A stretch of 64,000 nt of DNA from Dryococelus australis (Eukaryota > Arthropoda > Insecta > Phasmatodea > Phasmatidae). Of the stretch, positions 21,064 through 33,169 are shown piece after piece. Below the pieces are notes generated by a model. It saw only the letters and a list, made by a program, of their open reading frames with translations, ran no database searches and was not told the origin of the DNA. The stretch is from positions 92,241,416-92,305,415 of the forward strand of contig CM057009.1 of assembly GCA_029891345.1 (NCBI GenBank). The letters are read 5' to 3'. The translations under genes were made by a program, and so were the position numbers. How positions within the stretch are numbered: position 1 is the first letter of the stretch; the number at the start of each line of letters is the position of its first letter.

Positions 21064-24000
21064 TGAGGATAGAAGTTTTATCACCCATTGTGCTATTTGT
21101 GGCTGGTTTCTCCGATAAGGTCTAGCCAATAATTGACGTCCACATCGCAGTAGATCACTTTTCTAAACCCCACTTTTAACATATTGAACGAATTTCTATT
21201 ATACAGCATTACAAATTGCTGCTTCCATTTTAGGCTATTATTCGAAAGAGCTCTAAATTCATAAACTTGTTTTAGGCCTATTTTTAAATTTGGAATCAGA
21301 CTTCTGCTTTGAGGTGACTATCATATAGTGCCCATTACAATTCTTGCAAAAAGCATTATATATATTTATATATATATTTATTTATTACTCAGCATTTTTC
21401 TCTTTGTGTTAGTTATAAAGAGCTCCATAAGTAACGAATTCGATTCGATTAGTTAGTTTTTTTATACGTTAATAACGAGAAAGCTCGTTATTAAACTCTT
21501 AAAGTTTGAAGTTATTCTGGCATTGTTCACCTTAGGATGCGTAATCACGTGTGTACTATTTATTCGTTCCTTTATTTGTAGTTTGTCATAGAGAAACTAT
21601 TTTTAGGATTGCGCTCAAAGAAAATATTTTTGGTTTACTTCCTGGCATCTTTTATCAATTTTATTATGTGTTCTACATTATTCTATTAATTTAAAAAAAC
21701 GGATTTTTATTTTTAACGTCTGCTATTCTTTTCTACTGTTGTTCAGTTTTTAGAGAATTATTAATAATTTAATGGTTATTTCAAAACTGATATGAAGTCC
21801 TGCGTTTATTGTGGATTTTGCCAGTGGATTAATAAAAATCTCGATAGTAAATACTTTTGATCTTAAAACTATAACGTCATACAAAAATATTCGTAATGTA
21901 GCGTAAATTTAAAATAAGTTTTTTATATGTTCCACATATTTTAATAGTCATATATTTTGCTGAAGCAAAACGAGCACGTTTATTTCAAATTCGTATTTGT
22001 TTGCTTACATTATTTAAAACGTGAATTTTATATTTATGGTTTATTTGGGTCTCTTATTTACTTATTTTTTATTTCATTACATCTTAATTTTACATGGCAA
22101 AATTAAGGCATAAACACATTTTAAATTCTGCAGAACTTATGGCAACATTACATTGCTCATCGAGATTAACGCTGTTGTTCTTTTAGTCGTATTGAAAATT
22201 CTGCTAATGCGGCATTTATAGAATAATGTGGATTACTTACTTATTTAATTCAATTACATAATGTGCTATATATTCTAGCTAATTTGTATTAGGCCTACTC
22301 CTTCGTATGCTAGAAATTTAGATTTTATTGCGTCTTTAGTCTGCTTTATTTTTGCTTTAAATGTTATTTATTACCTTCGATGCATGCACGTATTCTTTCC
22401 CCACACTACTTTACAGCTTGTGTTTGTTAGCCTTTTCGTAGTTGTAATTATGATTTAATGTTTATGTCAAACTCTCAATTTCTTCGAGTTACATTTACAC
22501 TCGCCATAAAGTGAGGTTTCATTTATTCTTATTGTTATCAATGGCTATTGTTTCATCTTACTGATTTTATTCTTTATTGAAGACTTATTCAAAAGAAAGT
22601 TCTTGGCATCGTCGATACTTGTAATCCGTCTCTGAACGGAACTTATGTTAGAGCAATAGGTGAAGCTAATTATTCATGCAAAATTTTTTCAGCTCCTCTG
22701 TATTTCTGACCTTCTCTTATGACGTCTTCCACTTTCCAGACGACTTATTGTTTGTTCAATTTTCACAAGGGAATGGTTGGTGTCACATTTTGCTGTCCGA
22801 CAGCTTAGCAACTATTCTAAGGAAAAGTGATTTGACTGTTCCAATTACAGACTGTGCTAACCTTCATGACGTAGACACTTCAACATCAGCGATGAGACCT
22901 ATGTTTTCGAACGCCAGCTAAATCATACGCGTTGTTGTGAATTTTGAGAATTAGTTATTTCAACAATTTGCCTCCTCCGTTAGTGAAATGGCGTAAAAGC
23001 GGGGACAAAAGCAAGCGTCATTTAAAGTACTCAGCAGATGGCTTACAGATTTTTAGTTGCCTCATTTCTTGACAAATACGTTCAGTACTTCGTTGTGTAT
23101 ATATGTTTTAAGGAAGTAAGTTTTCCGACTGAAGGCGGTTCTAGTAACTTTGCCTCCTTCCAACGAGTAATACCCTAAATGTTAATAGTGCAGTTCTTTA
23201 GCCTGTTTTATACGCCTTTCCTTCGCAATAAATCGATATTTTAATATTACGTCATAATTTTGTCTTTTCCGTGTTGAAGCTCATCCCTCAGTTATTGGTA
23301 TCCTTTGCGTTTTATTTTTCTAGGTAAAAAGCGTATTCGCACATTTCTCAAATCTCCTTTAAAGCAGTCATAATGGGTGTTGTCTGATATTTAAATTTTA
23401 AAGTTTTGCAACAATAGTATTTTTCTTTTCATGGGATTGTTTGTCACAGCCACAGAAACAGTACATGTGGCAGGAATGGAACATGGCCATACGTTTGTCG
23501 AGAAGGGGGTGAGGGGGTCACCAAAATATAATTCAAGTGGGTTTTAGGTCCCATAGTATTCCTTTGAATAAATACATATTAGGAAATTGCCCCTTCTTAT
23601 TATAATGGACAACTAATCACTTGGTTTCTCTGCACGTGCTCGTTAATCACTATTGACACCGAAAGTAGAACTCCAGCCGGTAATCTCAGACTCCTCCTTT
23701 CGTGACACCTAACAAAAAAGGTCACCGGATAATCCGGGTGGGTTTTGCGACATCCACCTTCCAAAGACATTCCATTGTATGCTAACCATTTCAATATTGA
23801 TGTGATATATCGCTTCCATAAAATTATTACTAATCTATGACTCTACGTAGAAAATATGTGTAACTTAATATTTAAAGTATACCCATCGTAAATGGCAGTA
23901 ATTAATGCAGACACCTCGGTAGTACCGATACTATAAATGCTCGTACCATAAACGAAAATATCGAAATTCATTTCGAAAAAATAGCAAATGCATTAATTCT

Positions 24001-25980
24001 ATAATAAAATTTCTTTGCCAAAAATTTATAAAACTTACTTTGCCATGCGCCATCGTGTTTTCAAGTTGGTGCTAGTATTAGTTAAATACTCCTGTATTAT
24101 TGGAATATATCTGAGTAAATGGCTTACATAGATAGAAGTGAGAAATACTTTCTTTCTGCTCTCTGTATGTTATTTTTCATTAGTACCTACGTACTACACC
24201 ATATTGTCAGACGATATTCACTTTGTGTTTCCGCATTATTACTTGTTTCGTGTGTTTAATAATGTTATTTGTTAAAATACATCTGCTAAACTGAGTTTAC
24301 CTGAAGTGTTGGAATACTATTGTTGAATAACGTATAATGCCTCGCTGATAATCGATAACGATACCCTGAGAGATATGCAATGACGCACATTCTGACAGCC
24401 GCCGTTTGTTCTTTATATCCATACTGCCAGTGCCCTTATGGTAAAAAAATTATCTTTCTTCGATAGCGTAATTTGCTGGCAAATTCAACAGGATGTACGG
24501 TAAACTACGAGTCTGCAAACAGATCGGTGGCGTAGGCAGAAATTTATCAAGTGTGCTGACGCACACGTTAATTACAACAATTACTTGGAGAAAATTACTT
24601 CGCAATATGATAACACGCATTATAGTTTCGGGTAATTACAAATTGTTATCACAATTAAAGGCTTATTATTGGCTTTAATACGATTTGATGATAACCATAG
24701 GGACAAAAGGGGAGGGTTGTAACAACCACCACTCCCACTCCTCCCATTTTGGTTTCACCCCTAAGGTAGCCGTAATTATCACACTTCTGCAGCAGTCAAC
24801 ACGTTCGCACGCATGTCTTCGTCTTCATTCGGTGTCCTCCTCGCTAACAGCAAGCGTGCAGAACAGAGTAGCACAAAAACTCGGGAATGTGATATCTTGA
24901 AACACACGCACCATATATTGTATCCTTCTTGAATTGTCCCTTGCTTTTCGTCACTTATCGGAATGAGAAAGACCAGTTTTTCTTGTCCATTGTGTTACTC
25001 GAGAAAGCAGAACAGTAGTCTACCATAATTTCAACAAGAAGAAGGAACAGAATCATTGTGTGGTAATCATAAGTATGTTGATACGGCAATTGCATTGATT
25101 ACAGCAACGGGCTTGCGAACATTAATTCTCGGAACTTTGATAGAAGTGCTTCTTCGTTAGAGACGTAAAAAATTTGCAGTCAACCAAATGTGAAAGATTC
25201 CATTAACCACGTGCCATAGTTCTGTTAGGAAATACATTGCGAGAGTCATCGTATTTGAGGCATTATTTTCAGTGATTTACTATTTTACTGATTCTTAACC
25301 TACGATGTCCATTTTTCACCAAGTGTCGTATGGCATCGAGAGGAAGCATTTTACGATTGTTTACCAAAAATCTAAATACGACGGTTTGCCATATTTGAAT
25401 TACACCTATTAATCTTAATGTGTCTTTTAAGTAATTAATACATGACATTAATGACAGTGACGGTAATTTTCGGAACAAAACTCACCTGATTTGTTTCACA
25501 CTGTATGCTTAAATCTCTTGTCCGATATGTACATACATTTTCTAATGCAGAAGAAGTAAAAAATTTATTCACTGGAAGAGAACATCATTAGTAACAAGCT
25601 GATATTATAAATATTAGAATAAATAAAATATCCCTATTTACATTTAAACCAAATGCCAAAAGAAAAGGATTTCTAAGGAAATACTGTAAGCATCAAAGCG
25701 TGAAGTTAGCGCGTTGTTGTGTCTAAATTTATTTGGAATCTCTAAGACAACCTTGACTGTTTCAAAGTTTACTATTACAAAAGCAGATTTGTGTTAGTGC
25801 ATGCATTTAATTATAATAGCTTTACAGCTGACGGGAAACATTTCCTAAGCTCCGCCTTCATTATTTATTCTGGGATGCAATCATGTCAATGTGTTTTTGC
25901 ACCCTCATAACAAAAGCTTTAAAATACTTTTTACCACTATGATTTTAAAATAGTGTGACACACTATGTATTTGTGTGGCT
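21064..25980. other. AT-rich stretch, no gene recognised
   Basis: Only short ORFs (at most about 80 codons) without recognisable domains. A short TATATTTATATATATATTTATTTATT tract lies at 21359-21387. I see no TIR element, SINE or tandem array. Confidence 0.45.
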
Positions 25981-25992
25981 TTATGTTCCGTG

Positions 25993-26242
25993 GGGCCGTG
26001 GTGGCTGAGTGGTTAAACTACTCGCCTCCCACCAAGGTGAACCGGGTTCAATCTTCGGCCGGGTCACTCCGTATTTTTGCAAGTGGGAATCGTGCCGGAC
26101 GATGCCGCTGGTCGTCGGGTTTTCTCGGGGATCTCCCGTTTCCCCCCTTGCATTCCGGCGCCTCTCCATCCTCACCTCATTTCAACCTCATCAGCTCCGA
26201 AGACCTCGTTGTTAAGGGCCCCCCAAATCTCTCAACTCATTC
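25993..26242 (+). mobile_element. tRNA-derived SINE, plus strand
   Basis: The head reads GGCCGTGGTGGCTGAGTGGTTAA (A box, with the long-arm style of Ser/Leu tRNAs) and GGGTTCAATCTTC (B box). The body contains GGGTTTTCTCGGGGATCTCCCGTT and CCGGCGCC, and the end is CGAAGACCTCGTTGTTAAG...CCAAATCTCTCAACTCATTC. The same family recurs at 51.3 kb (minus) and 58.4 kb (plus). ORFs across it are fortuitous. Confidence 0.8.
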
Positions 26243-26249
26243 AAGCTAC

Positions 26250-27290
26250 GTGTTATAACCCTCCTAGCAAAATGTCTGTTAGAGTTATAGATATTAAAAT
26301 TAGTTTAAATAGCTCTGTAAAAATTAGGACAACACATTAGGCCATTATTTGTTTCTTCAGCATACAACTAAAGGAACTGAAATAAATTTTGTTATTTTTT
26401 TCGGTAAATTTTAAACACCCAATTACACTGTAAAACTATTTGGTACATTTAGAAGAAATATCCTGGAAACCCTGTTTCCAAAAGAGTATTTTGTAGGGTA
26501 AAAAAAATTGTTCTTGTAAAAATGCAATTGCCTGCTAAGTAGACTTAAAAGAGCATATTTTTAAGATCATAAATTGCAATTGAAAACGAATGTGATGACT
26601 AAATAAGATGGGCAGAGTACTGCAAAGAGATGTTCAATTATTAAATATAGTTGCTACCCAATATTTCAGTATTTCTTTAGTATCTAACATATACATGCAT
26701 ATTATATAGTACATTTTTGTTAAAATCAGTGGATTCAGGAACGGCATATAGAAATAAAATACATTCAACTATGTCGATAAATGAGAGGATACAAAGTTAT
26801 TAAGGACAAAATTTCTTTATTGAAGTAATTGCTGTAACAAAATCAAATTTGCAATGGATGAAAAACTGTCGACTGCTATCTAAATCAAAACATAGAATCA
26901 ATAACATTTGATTCAATAAAATCATTTGTAATTGAATACACGGTCGATAACTTAGAGAAATCTAATTCGCAATTAACAGTATAAATCACCTGGAAACATT
27001 TTAAACTTAGCAACTACAGAAATACGTAGGCTTTTACTGTCCCAAATAGTTCAGTTGTCGCTAATTTTATTATAGTTTTCACTTTCACGTTTCACATTAC
27101 GCGTGAAGAGTACTGTTATCAAAGTCAATACCTAATTTTCTTCTAAATTAATTCCGTATGTAGAACAGCTAGTTCAGAGCAGAAGATGCACTCTCACAAC
27201 TAACAATAAAAAAATTCTTCTTTTCATAAAAGGCTTGGGATAGGTCTCATACCAAAAAAATCTACAAATAGATTTTATATATACCTCGTA
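26250..27290. other. AT-rich stretch, no gene recognised
   Basis: No ORF, repeat or RNA signature that I can support. Confidence 0.4.
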
Positions 27291-27296
27291 TGTGTG

Positions 27297-27303
<7 letters not shown>

Positions 27304-27380
<77 letters not shown>
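27304..27380. repeat. (TA)n microsatellite
   Basis: 77 bp of pure AT dinucleotides. It is followed by shorter TA runs separated by GGATGAT, CAGGATGAT and CAGGGTGAT, up to 27470. Confidence 0.95.
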
Positions 27381-27382
<2 letters not shown>

Positions 27383-27465
27383 ATGATTATATATATACAT
27401 ATATACAGGATGATATATATATACAGGGTGATTATATATATATATATATACACACATACACACAC

Positions 27466-28268
27466 AGGGTGAGTCTCAAAGACACCGACAAACGCCGGCA
27501 GGTGATTCCTTAGGAAAATATAAGACGAAAATGTAAGAACCACGTTTTCCGAAATTGATTATTAAGGGAGCTGTGTGCCCCCAAAAGTCGGATTTTGAAA
27601 TGCCTTAAGTTTAATACTTTAGAAACTACTAACGACTAAGCGACTAATCGGCGAATAGTGGTTTGAATAATGGAGATCGTTCACCTCGAGAAACGTGGTT
27701 GGTAATAGCATCCTCTTACATCAGGGAAATGGGGGTTGCAACCATGTGTTTGACCGCTGTAGCTTACACGCGCAAAGCATCGTGTACATTCGTGAATTTA
27801 GGTAATTTATCGTGACTATTCAATGAAAACATTGTCCGTCTTTTATCATAGTAACATGTCCCGTGGGCAGTTGAATGCCTACCTGCCAGGCCATTTGCTT
27901 TCTGTTTTGAATGATGTCGCCACGGATTTCTCGCAAACGGTTCACCTGAGAGTGTTCGGACAAGACAACCTTTTTTGCTAACATAAACGTGCTTATTAAT
28001 AAAGTAATAGAATAAATCGCTTACAATTGTTTGTTGACACGATTCTCGAGATGAACGATCTCTATTATTCAAACCACTATTCACCGATTAGTCGCTTAGT
28101 CGCAAGTAGTTTCTAAAATATTCCACTTAAGGCATTTCAAAAACCTACTTTTGGGGAGCACAGCTCCCTTATTAATCAATTTCGGAAAACGTGGTTCTTA
28201 CATTTTCGTCTTATATTTTCCTAAGGAATCACCTGCCGGCGTTTGTCGGTGTCTGCCAGACTTATCCT
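27466..28268. mobile_element. Foldback element with ~225-bp arms
   Basis: 27466-27691 is the reverse complement of 28044-28268 with few mismatches, around a 352-bp loop. The outer ends read AGGGTGAGTCT on the left and the complement of AGGATAAGTCT on the right, then ACACCGACAAACGCCGGCAGG. Both outer flanks are TATATA. The loop has a minus-strand ORF I cannot assign. A non-autonomous element excising or inserting at TA-rich sites is the simplest reading. Confidence 0.8.
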
Positions 28269-28575
28269 ATATATATTCAATGCCTCGGATAGTTCGAAAC
28301 CAAATAAAATAATAAATGTCCAGACATATAAACCGCCCATGGAGCAATATTTTTTCACCTCTTTTAATTCAGTTAATGTGAAGAGATTAACAATACGTGA
28401 TATATTATTATTTTGGCGGATTGGTAAAAGAATCCAGCAATGAAGATGCCAATATATTTATTTATCTTATGGTTCGCAATCTTCCACAAAACTCCTTCAT
28501 TTTCATTTAACCATGAAATCTTGGCATTTATTGCATACACATTTATTTCGGTAGTAAAACGCTCGCTACCAGAAC

Positions 28576-28760
28576 TTAATGAGGTGGCTAAAGATTAACA
28601 CACTTGAATCGCAGTCGGCATACCCAGGTTCGATTCCCGGCCCAACCCTATTGATTTCTCTTTGCCATCACCCCTCTCCCCATTCTTCTAAATTACTCCA
28701 CACGAATTCCGTAATTCCTTCATACGCTCTATGGCCAATTTCTTCCCCGTTCCTGATAGT
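28576..28760 (+). mobile_element. tRNA-derived SINE, second family
   Basis: GAGGTGGCTAAAG (A-box-like) is followed by GGTTCGATTCCCGGCCC (a very good B box) and a pyrimidine-rich body. It lacks the GTTTTCTCGGGG core of the other SINEs. Confidence 0.55.
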
Positions 28761-28821
28761 CTGATAGTGAATTAAAGGAAAACCACTGAAAAACAAATTA
28801 TATGCTTTAGGTTAAGCGGGT

Positions 28822-29411
28822 TTCCCAATAGCGTTGTGCGATACGACGCGATGCGGCGCGTCGAGCTTCAGCCAATCAGAGTGAAGCAGCGAACTGTCGC
28901 CGCCGTCGGCGTTGAACGCGTTATAGGAAATCTTGGCGTTGCGTTCGTCAGCGTCGGGTAGCGACGGAAAAGAACTGTTTGTTTAAAATATTTGAAGGCA
29001 TAAGTGGCGAGAAGCTGAGATAAAGAACCGAAAACATACAACAGTTTGCAGATATACTAATTGGAGTCCAAATTTATATCAATTTTTACCTACCTTCAAG
29101 AAAACAAAAGTGTTTTCTGATGCTTGAAGAGTCGGTCATGAACTACAACATCGTTTTGAATTTTAATATAATACTTTTATTAAATAAAAGTTTATATCAC
29201 TGAAAAATAACAATTTTATTAACTAAATGGCAAGAAAGTTCGGTTTTAGCATTTCATTGCAAGCTTCCTTACAGGATACCAGATGGCAGCATGGTCTGTG
29301 TCGTCGGCGGCCGGCGACAGCACATCGCTCTATTGCGAAGATGCAAATAACGATCGTCGCTGGCAGCGAGCATCGGACGCGACGCGCCGCATCGCGCCGC
29401 GCTATTGGGAA
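28822..29411. mobile_element. 590-bp element with CpG-rich inverted ends
   Basis: TTCCCAATAGCG begins the left end and its complement finishes the right end at 29411. Both are followed inward by CGATGCGGCGCGTCG-like sequence. The ends are unusually CpG-rich against the AT-rich surroundings. This style of end recalls PIF/Harbinger-type elements, but I see no transposase and no clear 3-bp target duplication. Confidence 0.6.
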
Positions 29412-29715
29412 GTAAATCCACTCATTCGTGTGATATTCAATACTTACTGAATAAGCTGTATGGGTTATATCATTTAAATATAGAATTGCAATTTGAATAG
29501 AATTAGTAACCAAAATTCCATATGCTATTAAATTTCTGTACTAAATAATTTTAGATCATTTTATTGAGTAAAGGAAATGCCACGGTCATTCTTTATTTTC
29601 GTGAATATTTCTTTCCATTTTCGGCCATACTACAAAATTTAAATAGCCAAACATATTTTAAACCGTTTCGCAGTAAATTTGGCGATCTTATGAGAAGACT
29701 TCAGAAACTCATATG

Positions 29716-29733
29716 GGTATCGGTGCACCGATA

Positions 29734-29735
<2 letters not shown>
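29716..29735. repeat. Perfect 20-bp palindrome
   Basis: GGTATCGGTGCACCGATACC is its own reverse complement. It directly abuts the (TA)n tract that starts at 29736. Confidence 0.95.

Positions 29736-29806
<71 letters not shown>
29736..29806. repeat. (TA)n microsatellite
   Basis: 71 bp of uninterrupted TA dinucleotides. Confidence 0.98.
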
Positions 29807-29809
<3 letters not shown>

Positions 29810-32020
29810 GTAGTACTGTCGACATTAATTATAGAAGAATTTTTTTTTGTTTCGGAAAATTAAAATAATTTACGTGATAATAGTTTTTCATTTACAAATC
29901 TTTGTTTAAGTATAATTTAGTTTAAAGTGAGGTGTTAAAAAAAACAGCGATAATAAATATTAATTCACACACAACAACGTAGACAGGTGAGAACAAAAAG
30001 TAGTTCAAATCATTCTTTTAAAAAGGGCTTTAAAATGCATTTTAATAATGTCAGCATATGTAATTATCATTAGGTTTGACTTTTTTCCGGATGATTTTAA
30101 CATGAATGGCCTCTATTGCAATGGTTTTTGGTTAGCGATAATTAAAAGCAGGGAAAATTTTTTTCCTACTTTTACAGCCACTATTTGCAATTCAACTCTC
30201 TTCTGAGTCTACTGCATTCTCATTGTTGTTAATAAGCTTTTAATCTTACACGATGGCAGGTAAGTGAAGGGATCTCCGCTTTCTGGCTTAGGACGTTGTT
30301 ACGAGCGATGACAAAGCACGGAATTATTGTCCTGTATTGTAGAAGGTGGACATTAGATCTGACCCGTCCATGGGTGTGTCGAGGAATGAGTGGTCTCAGA
30401 ATGAAATGTCACTTGCACCAAAGAACAGTTTGCAATACCAGGGGGTCGGTTAAATATTACAGCCTGGTATTTGCACCGACGCAGGGCAGAAAAACAAAAA
30501 TTGCTCTGCCCCTGCGCCAGTGGACACAGAACTAATATACCAGATGTGATATTTCTTGTCACTTGTTTCTTTTGAATATCTCATTTTTAAATAAATTAGA
30601 CCAGAACTTTGCAAATGAAAAATAATTATCACGTTAGTCATTTTACACTTCAAAATATTACACATATATATTTATGCTAAAATTAATGTGGATATTGGTG
30701 CGTATAATATTTTTTTTTATAAAACGTCCGCAAGCTTCCTTACAAATTATTTTGAAGATTGTTAATATACCGATATAAATACGAGTTTCTTAAAGTCCTC
30801 TTATAAGATCGCAAATTTTACACTTAAATAGTATTATAAATATTTCTGTTTATATAATTATATATTATGGCCGAAATGGAGATAAATTTTAACGAAGATG
30901 TGGAACGACAGAAGCAATCTCTTAACTCAACAAAATAATTTTAAAAAATATTGTTTTGAAGTTTAATGACACATGGAGTTTCGTTGCGAATTCTATCCAA
31001 TGTTGAAATCATATATTCAAGTGGTAAAACTCATACAGTTTATTCAGTAAGTATTACATATTACACAAATGAGCGTATTTACATTCCTAATCACAGCGGG
31101 AATTAAATATATCAGACGCAGGTGGTTCCAAGTCTTCCCCGCCTAGAAACTCTCACCTTCACATTTTTCAGGAGCCAATAAGATATTTCGTAACATGTTC
31201 GTTAGGGCATCGCCGGCAGCCTTCGGAATTATTCTGGTTTGCTTCGGCTAACAACTATTGATTTATGGCCCGGCCGTCTGTGCATAGCTTCCTCTATGCC
31301 GCGTGCACAGACAACTTAGATATAGTCGCGTGTTTTATTTATGCTACGCTATTACCCAGTATGGACAGTAGTCTGTTCGACTAATTGATGAAGCGAGAAG
31401 ATTGGTGATTTATAAGTGTACAACTACATACTTTCAGCAGTCAAGAAATGGAACTTTTACTAATGCAACATAATATAAAATAGGCAGAGACCAAGTGTAT
31501 TTGAAATTATGTATGTCTAACAATTTTTAAAACATTTGTAATATACAGTATATCTGCTAGCAAAGAAGAGACATGGCATCGTATATTATCAGCGATAATA
31601 CAGTTTGTTAATGACTGTATTCGAAGTGTAACCAAGCTAAAATTGTATTAACTTATTTTTTATTGCATTTAGAAAACACGATGTTTGGTTTTTCATTGTT
31701 TATTACAAATTTCCATAGAGCCTAATATTTTTCCGCAGTGCAATGCAATCAGCACTGTGTTTAAGTTAAACATTTAAGTTTACATAACGTGTTTTTAGTT
31801 TATGTTGCCTTCGCAGACTGCTAACAACATTCGAGTTGCAGGGGCATTTTTTGTTGTAATCACCAACCGTCATGCCACCTCTGCGACAGTTAGTGAAACA
31901 AAACTCTTTTGTGTTTCACAACAAATTCCCCTCCAATGCAGAAGAACTAATGAAGCCCCATCCTTGAAACTCAGTTATCTCTTGGTATTTATTCTGCTGA
32001 AGAAGAGGCGCCACTCTAAC
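29810..32020. other. AT-rich stretch, no gene recognised
   Basis: A possible hairpin (GCAGGGCAG...CTCTGCCCCTGC) lies at about 30480-30518. Short ORFs around 30.3-30.5 kb have no recognisable domain. Otherwise nothing is seen. Confidence 0.4.
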
Positions 32021-32029
32021 GGTAGCTAC

Positions 32030-32140
32030 GTTGTGAAAGTCTACATGTGTAGACTGCGCATGCGCAGAGAGGACAATTGCATTTTCGCAGACGTTTCTGC
32101 TTGTCGCAGGTTTCTTTGAATTTTGCGTCGATCACGTGGC
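32030..32140. promoter_or_regulatory. NRF1-like palindrome and E-box cluster
   Basis: CTGCGCATGCGCAG at 32054-32067 is a perfect palindrome containing the NRF1/Ewg consensus. It is preceded by a hairpin (AGTCTAC-ATGT-GTAGACT, 32038-32055) and followed by CACGTG at 32133-32138. GC content rises locally. Such clusters mark promoters of housekeeping genes, but no transcript or ORF is evident on either side, so the function is inferred. Confidence 0.35.
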
Positions 32141-32989
32141 CGCTTGCTTCTCTCTTGGCTCATATTTAATTCCATTACGGTGCAGCGCAAGTGAAAATTT
32201 TGCATTGCACCCTCTTGTATCGTAGGGCCTATATTTAGTCATCCCCCAGGATGTTGCTTAACAACTATCCATCTGCTCAGTTAGGTGCAAGGGAACTGTA
32301 CTAGTCAGGAAAAAATTAATATCTGGTCAAGCTGCAAGCGAAAAGCACGGTGTTTAATAATAATAATACCAACTGATTAATCACAGCCAATAAAATTGAA
32401 TCCTCGAATTATCTTAAACACGAATGTTTCTTAGTGATTATTATTGACTTTTTCTTTTGATTTGTTTGAGTGACATTTGCAATAAATATAAATGTTTCAG
32501 TGTCTGCTGGGATGTAATTCTGCATCGTATATGGTGTTATTCATTTTGGTATAGGCTATTTTGGTTTGTTGTCTGATGTTACCTTGCTGACCTTGATATT
32601 TTTTTTTTCCTGTTTCGTATTCCTGTTATAACACTTCGTGACAGCTGAATTTCTAGCCATCACCAATCTGGATGTTCTCACATCTGTTGTGTTTTGACGC
32701 CGTTCGCTGTTTTTATTTGATGGTTATTTACAGTATGGTGACGCTAAGCTGAGAAAAGGGCTAATAATACATTCTAATAAAATTTAATGTTTAGAGTTAT
32801 GTGTATATTACAGGCATGTTCCTTTACCGGCATTAAACCATTAAACAAGAAGTTTATAATATATCTGATGAGTCAACTTTCCTCTACATGGGTGCAAATA
32901 TTATTACGAAGTTTTTTAAAGCTTAGATTGTAGGTAGTTCTTGACGTCCCGTTGACAGCACTATCATTAGAGATGAAATCAGAAACACA

Positions 32990-33120
32990 TGCAACGAACG
33001 GTAGTAAGTCAATTGCAAATACACACGTGCCTTAACCAGGACTCGAACCCAGAAAACCTCGTTCCATAAGATAGCTTGCAAACAACTGCATTATGGAGAT
33101 ACGACTCGGATTATTAACTC
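32990..33120 (-). repeat. Weak tRNA-like (SINE) remnant
   Basis: On the minus strand CTGGGTTCGAGTCCTGG is a good B box. The upstream A-box region is poor and no tail is recognised. Confidence 0.25.
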
Positions 33121-33169
33121 CGGATATGATAAGCTTAATAGTTAGGGTTTACTAACCTGGCATATCTAC

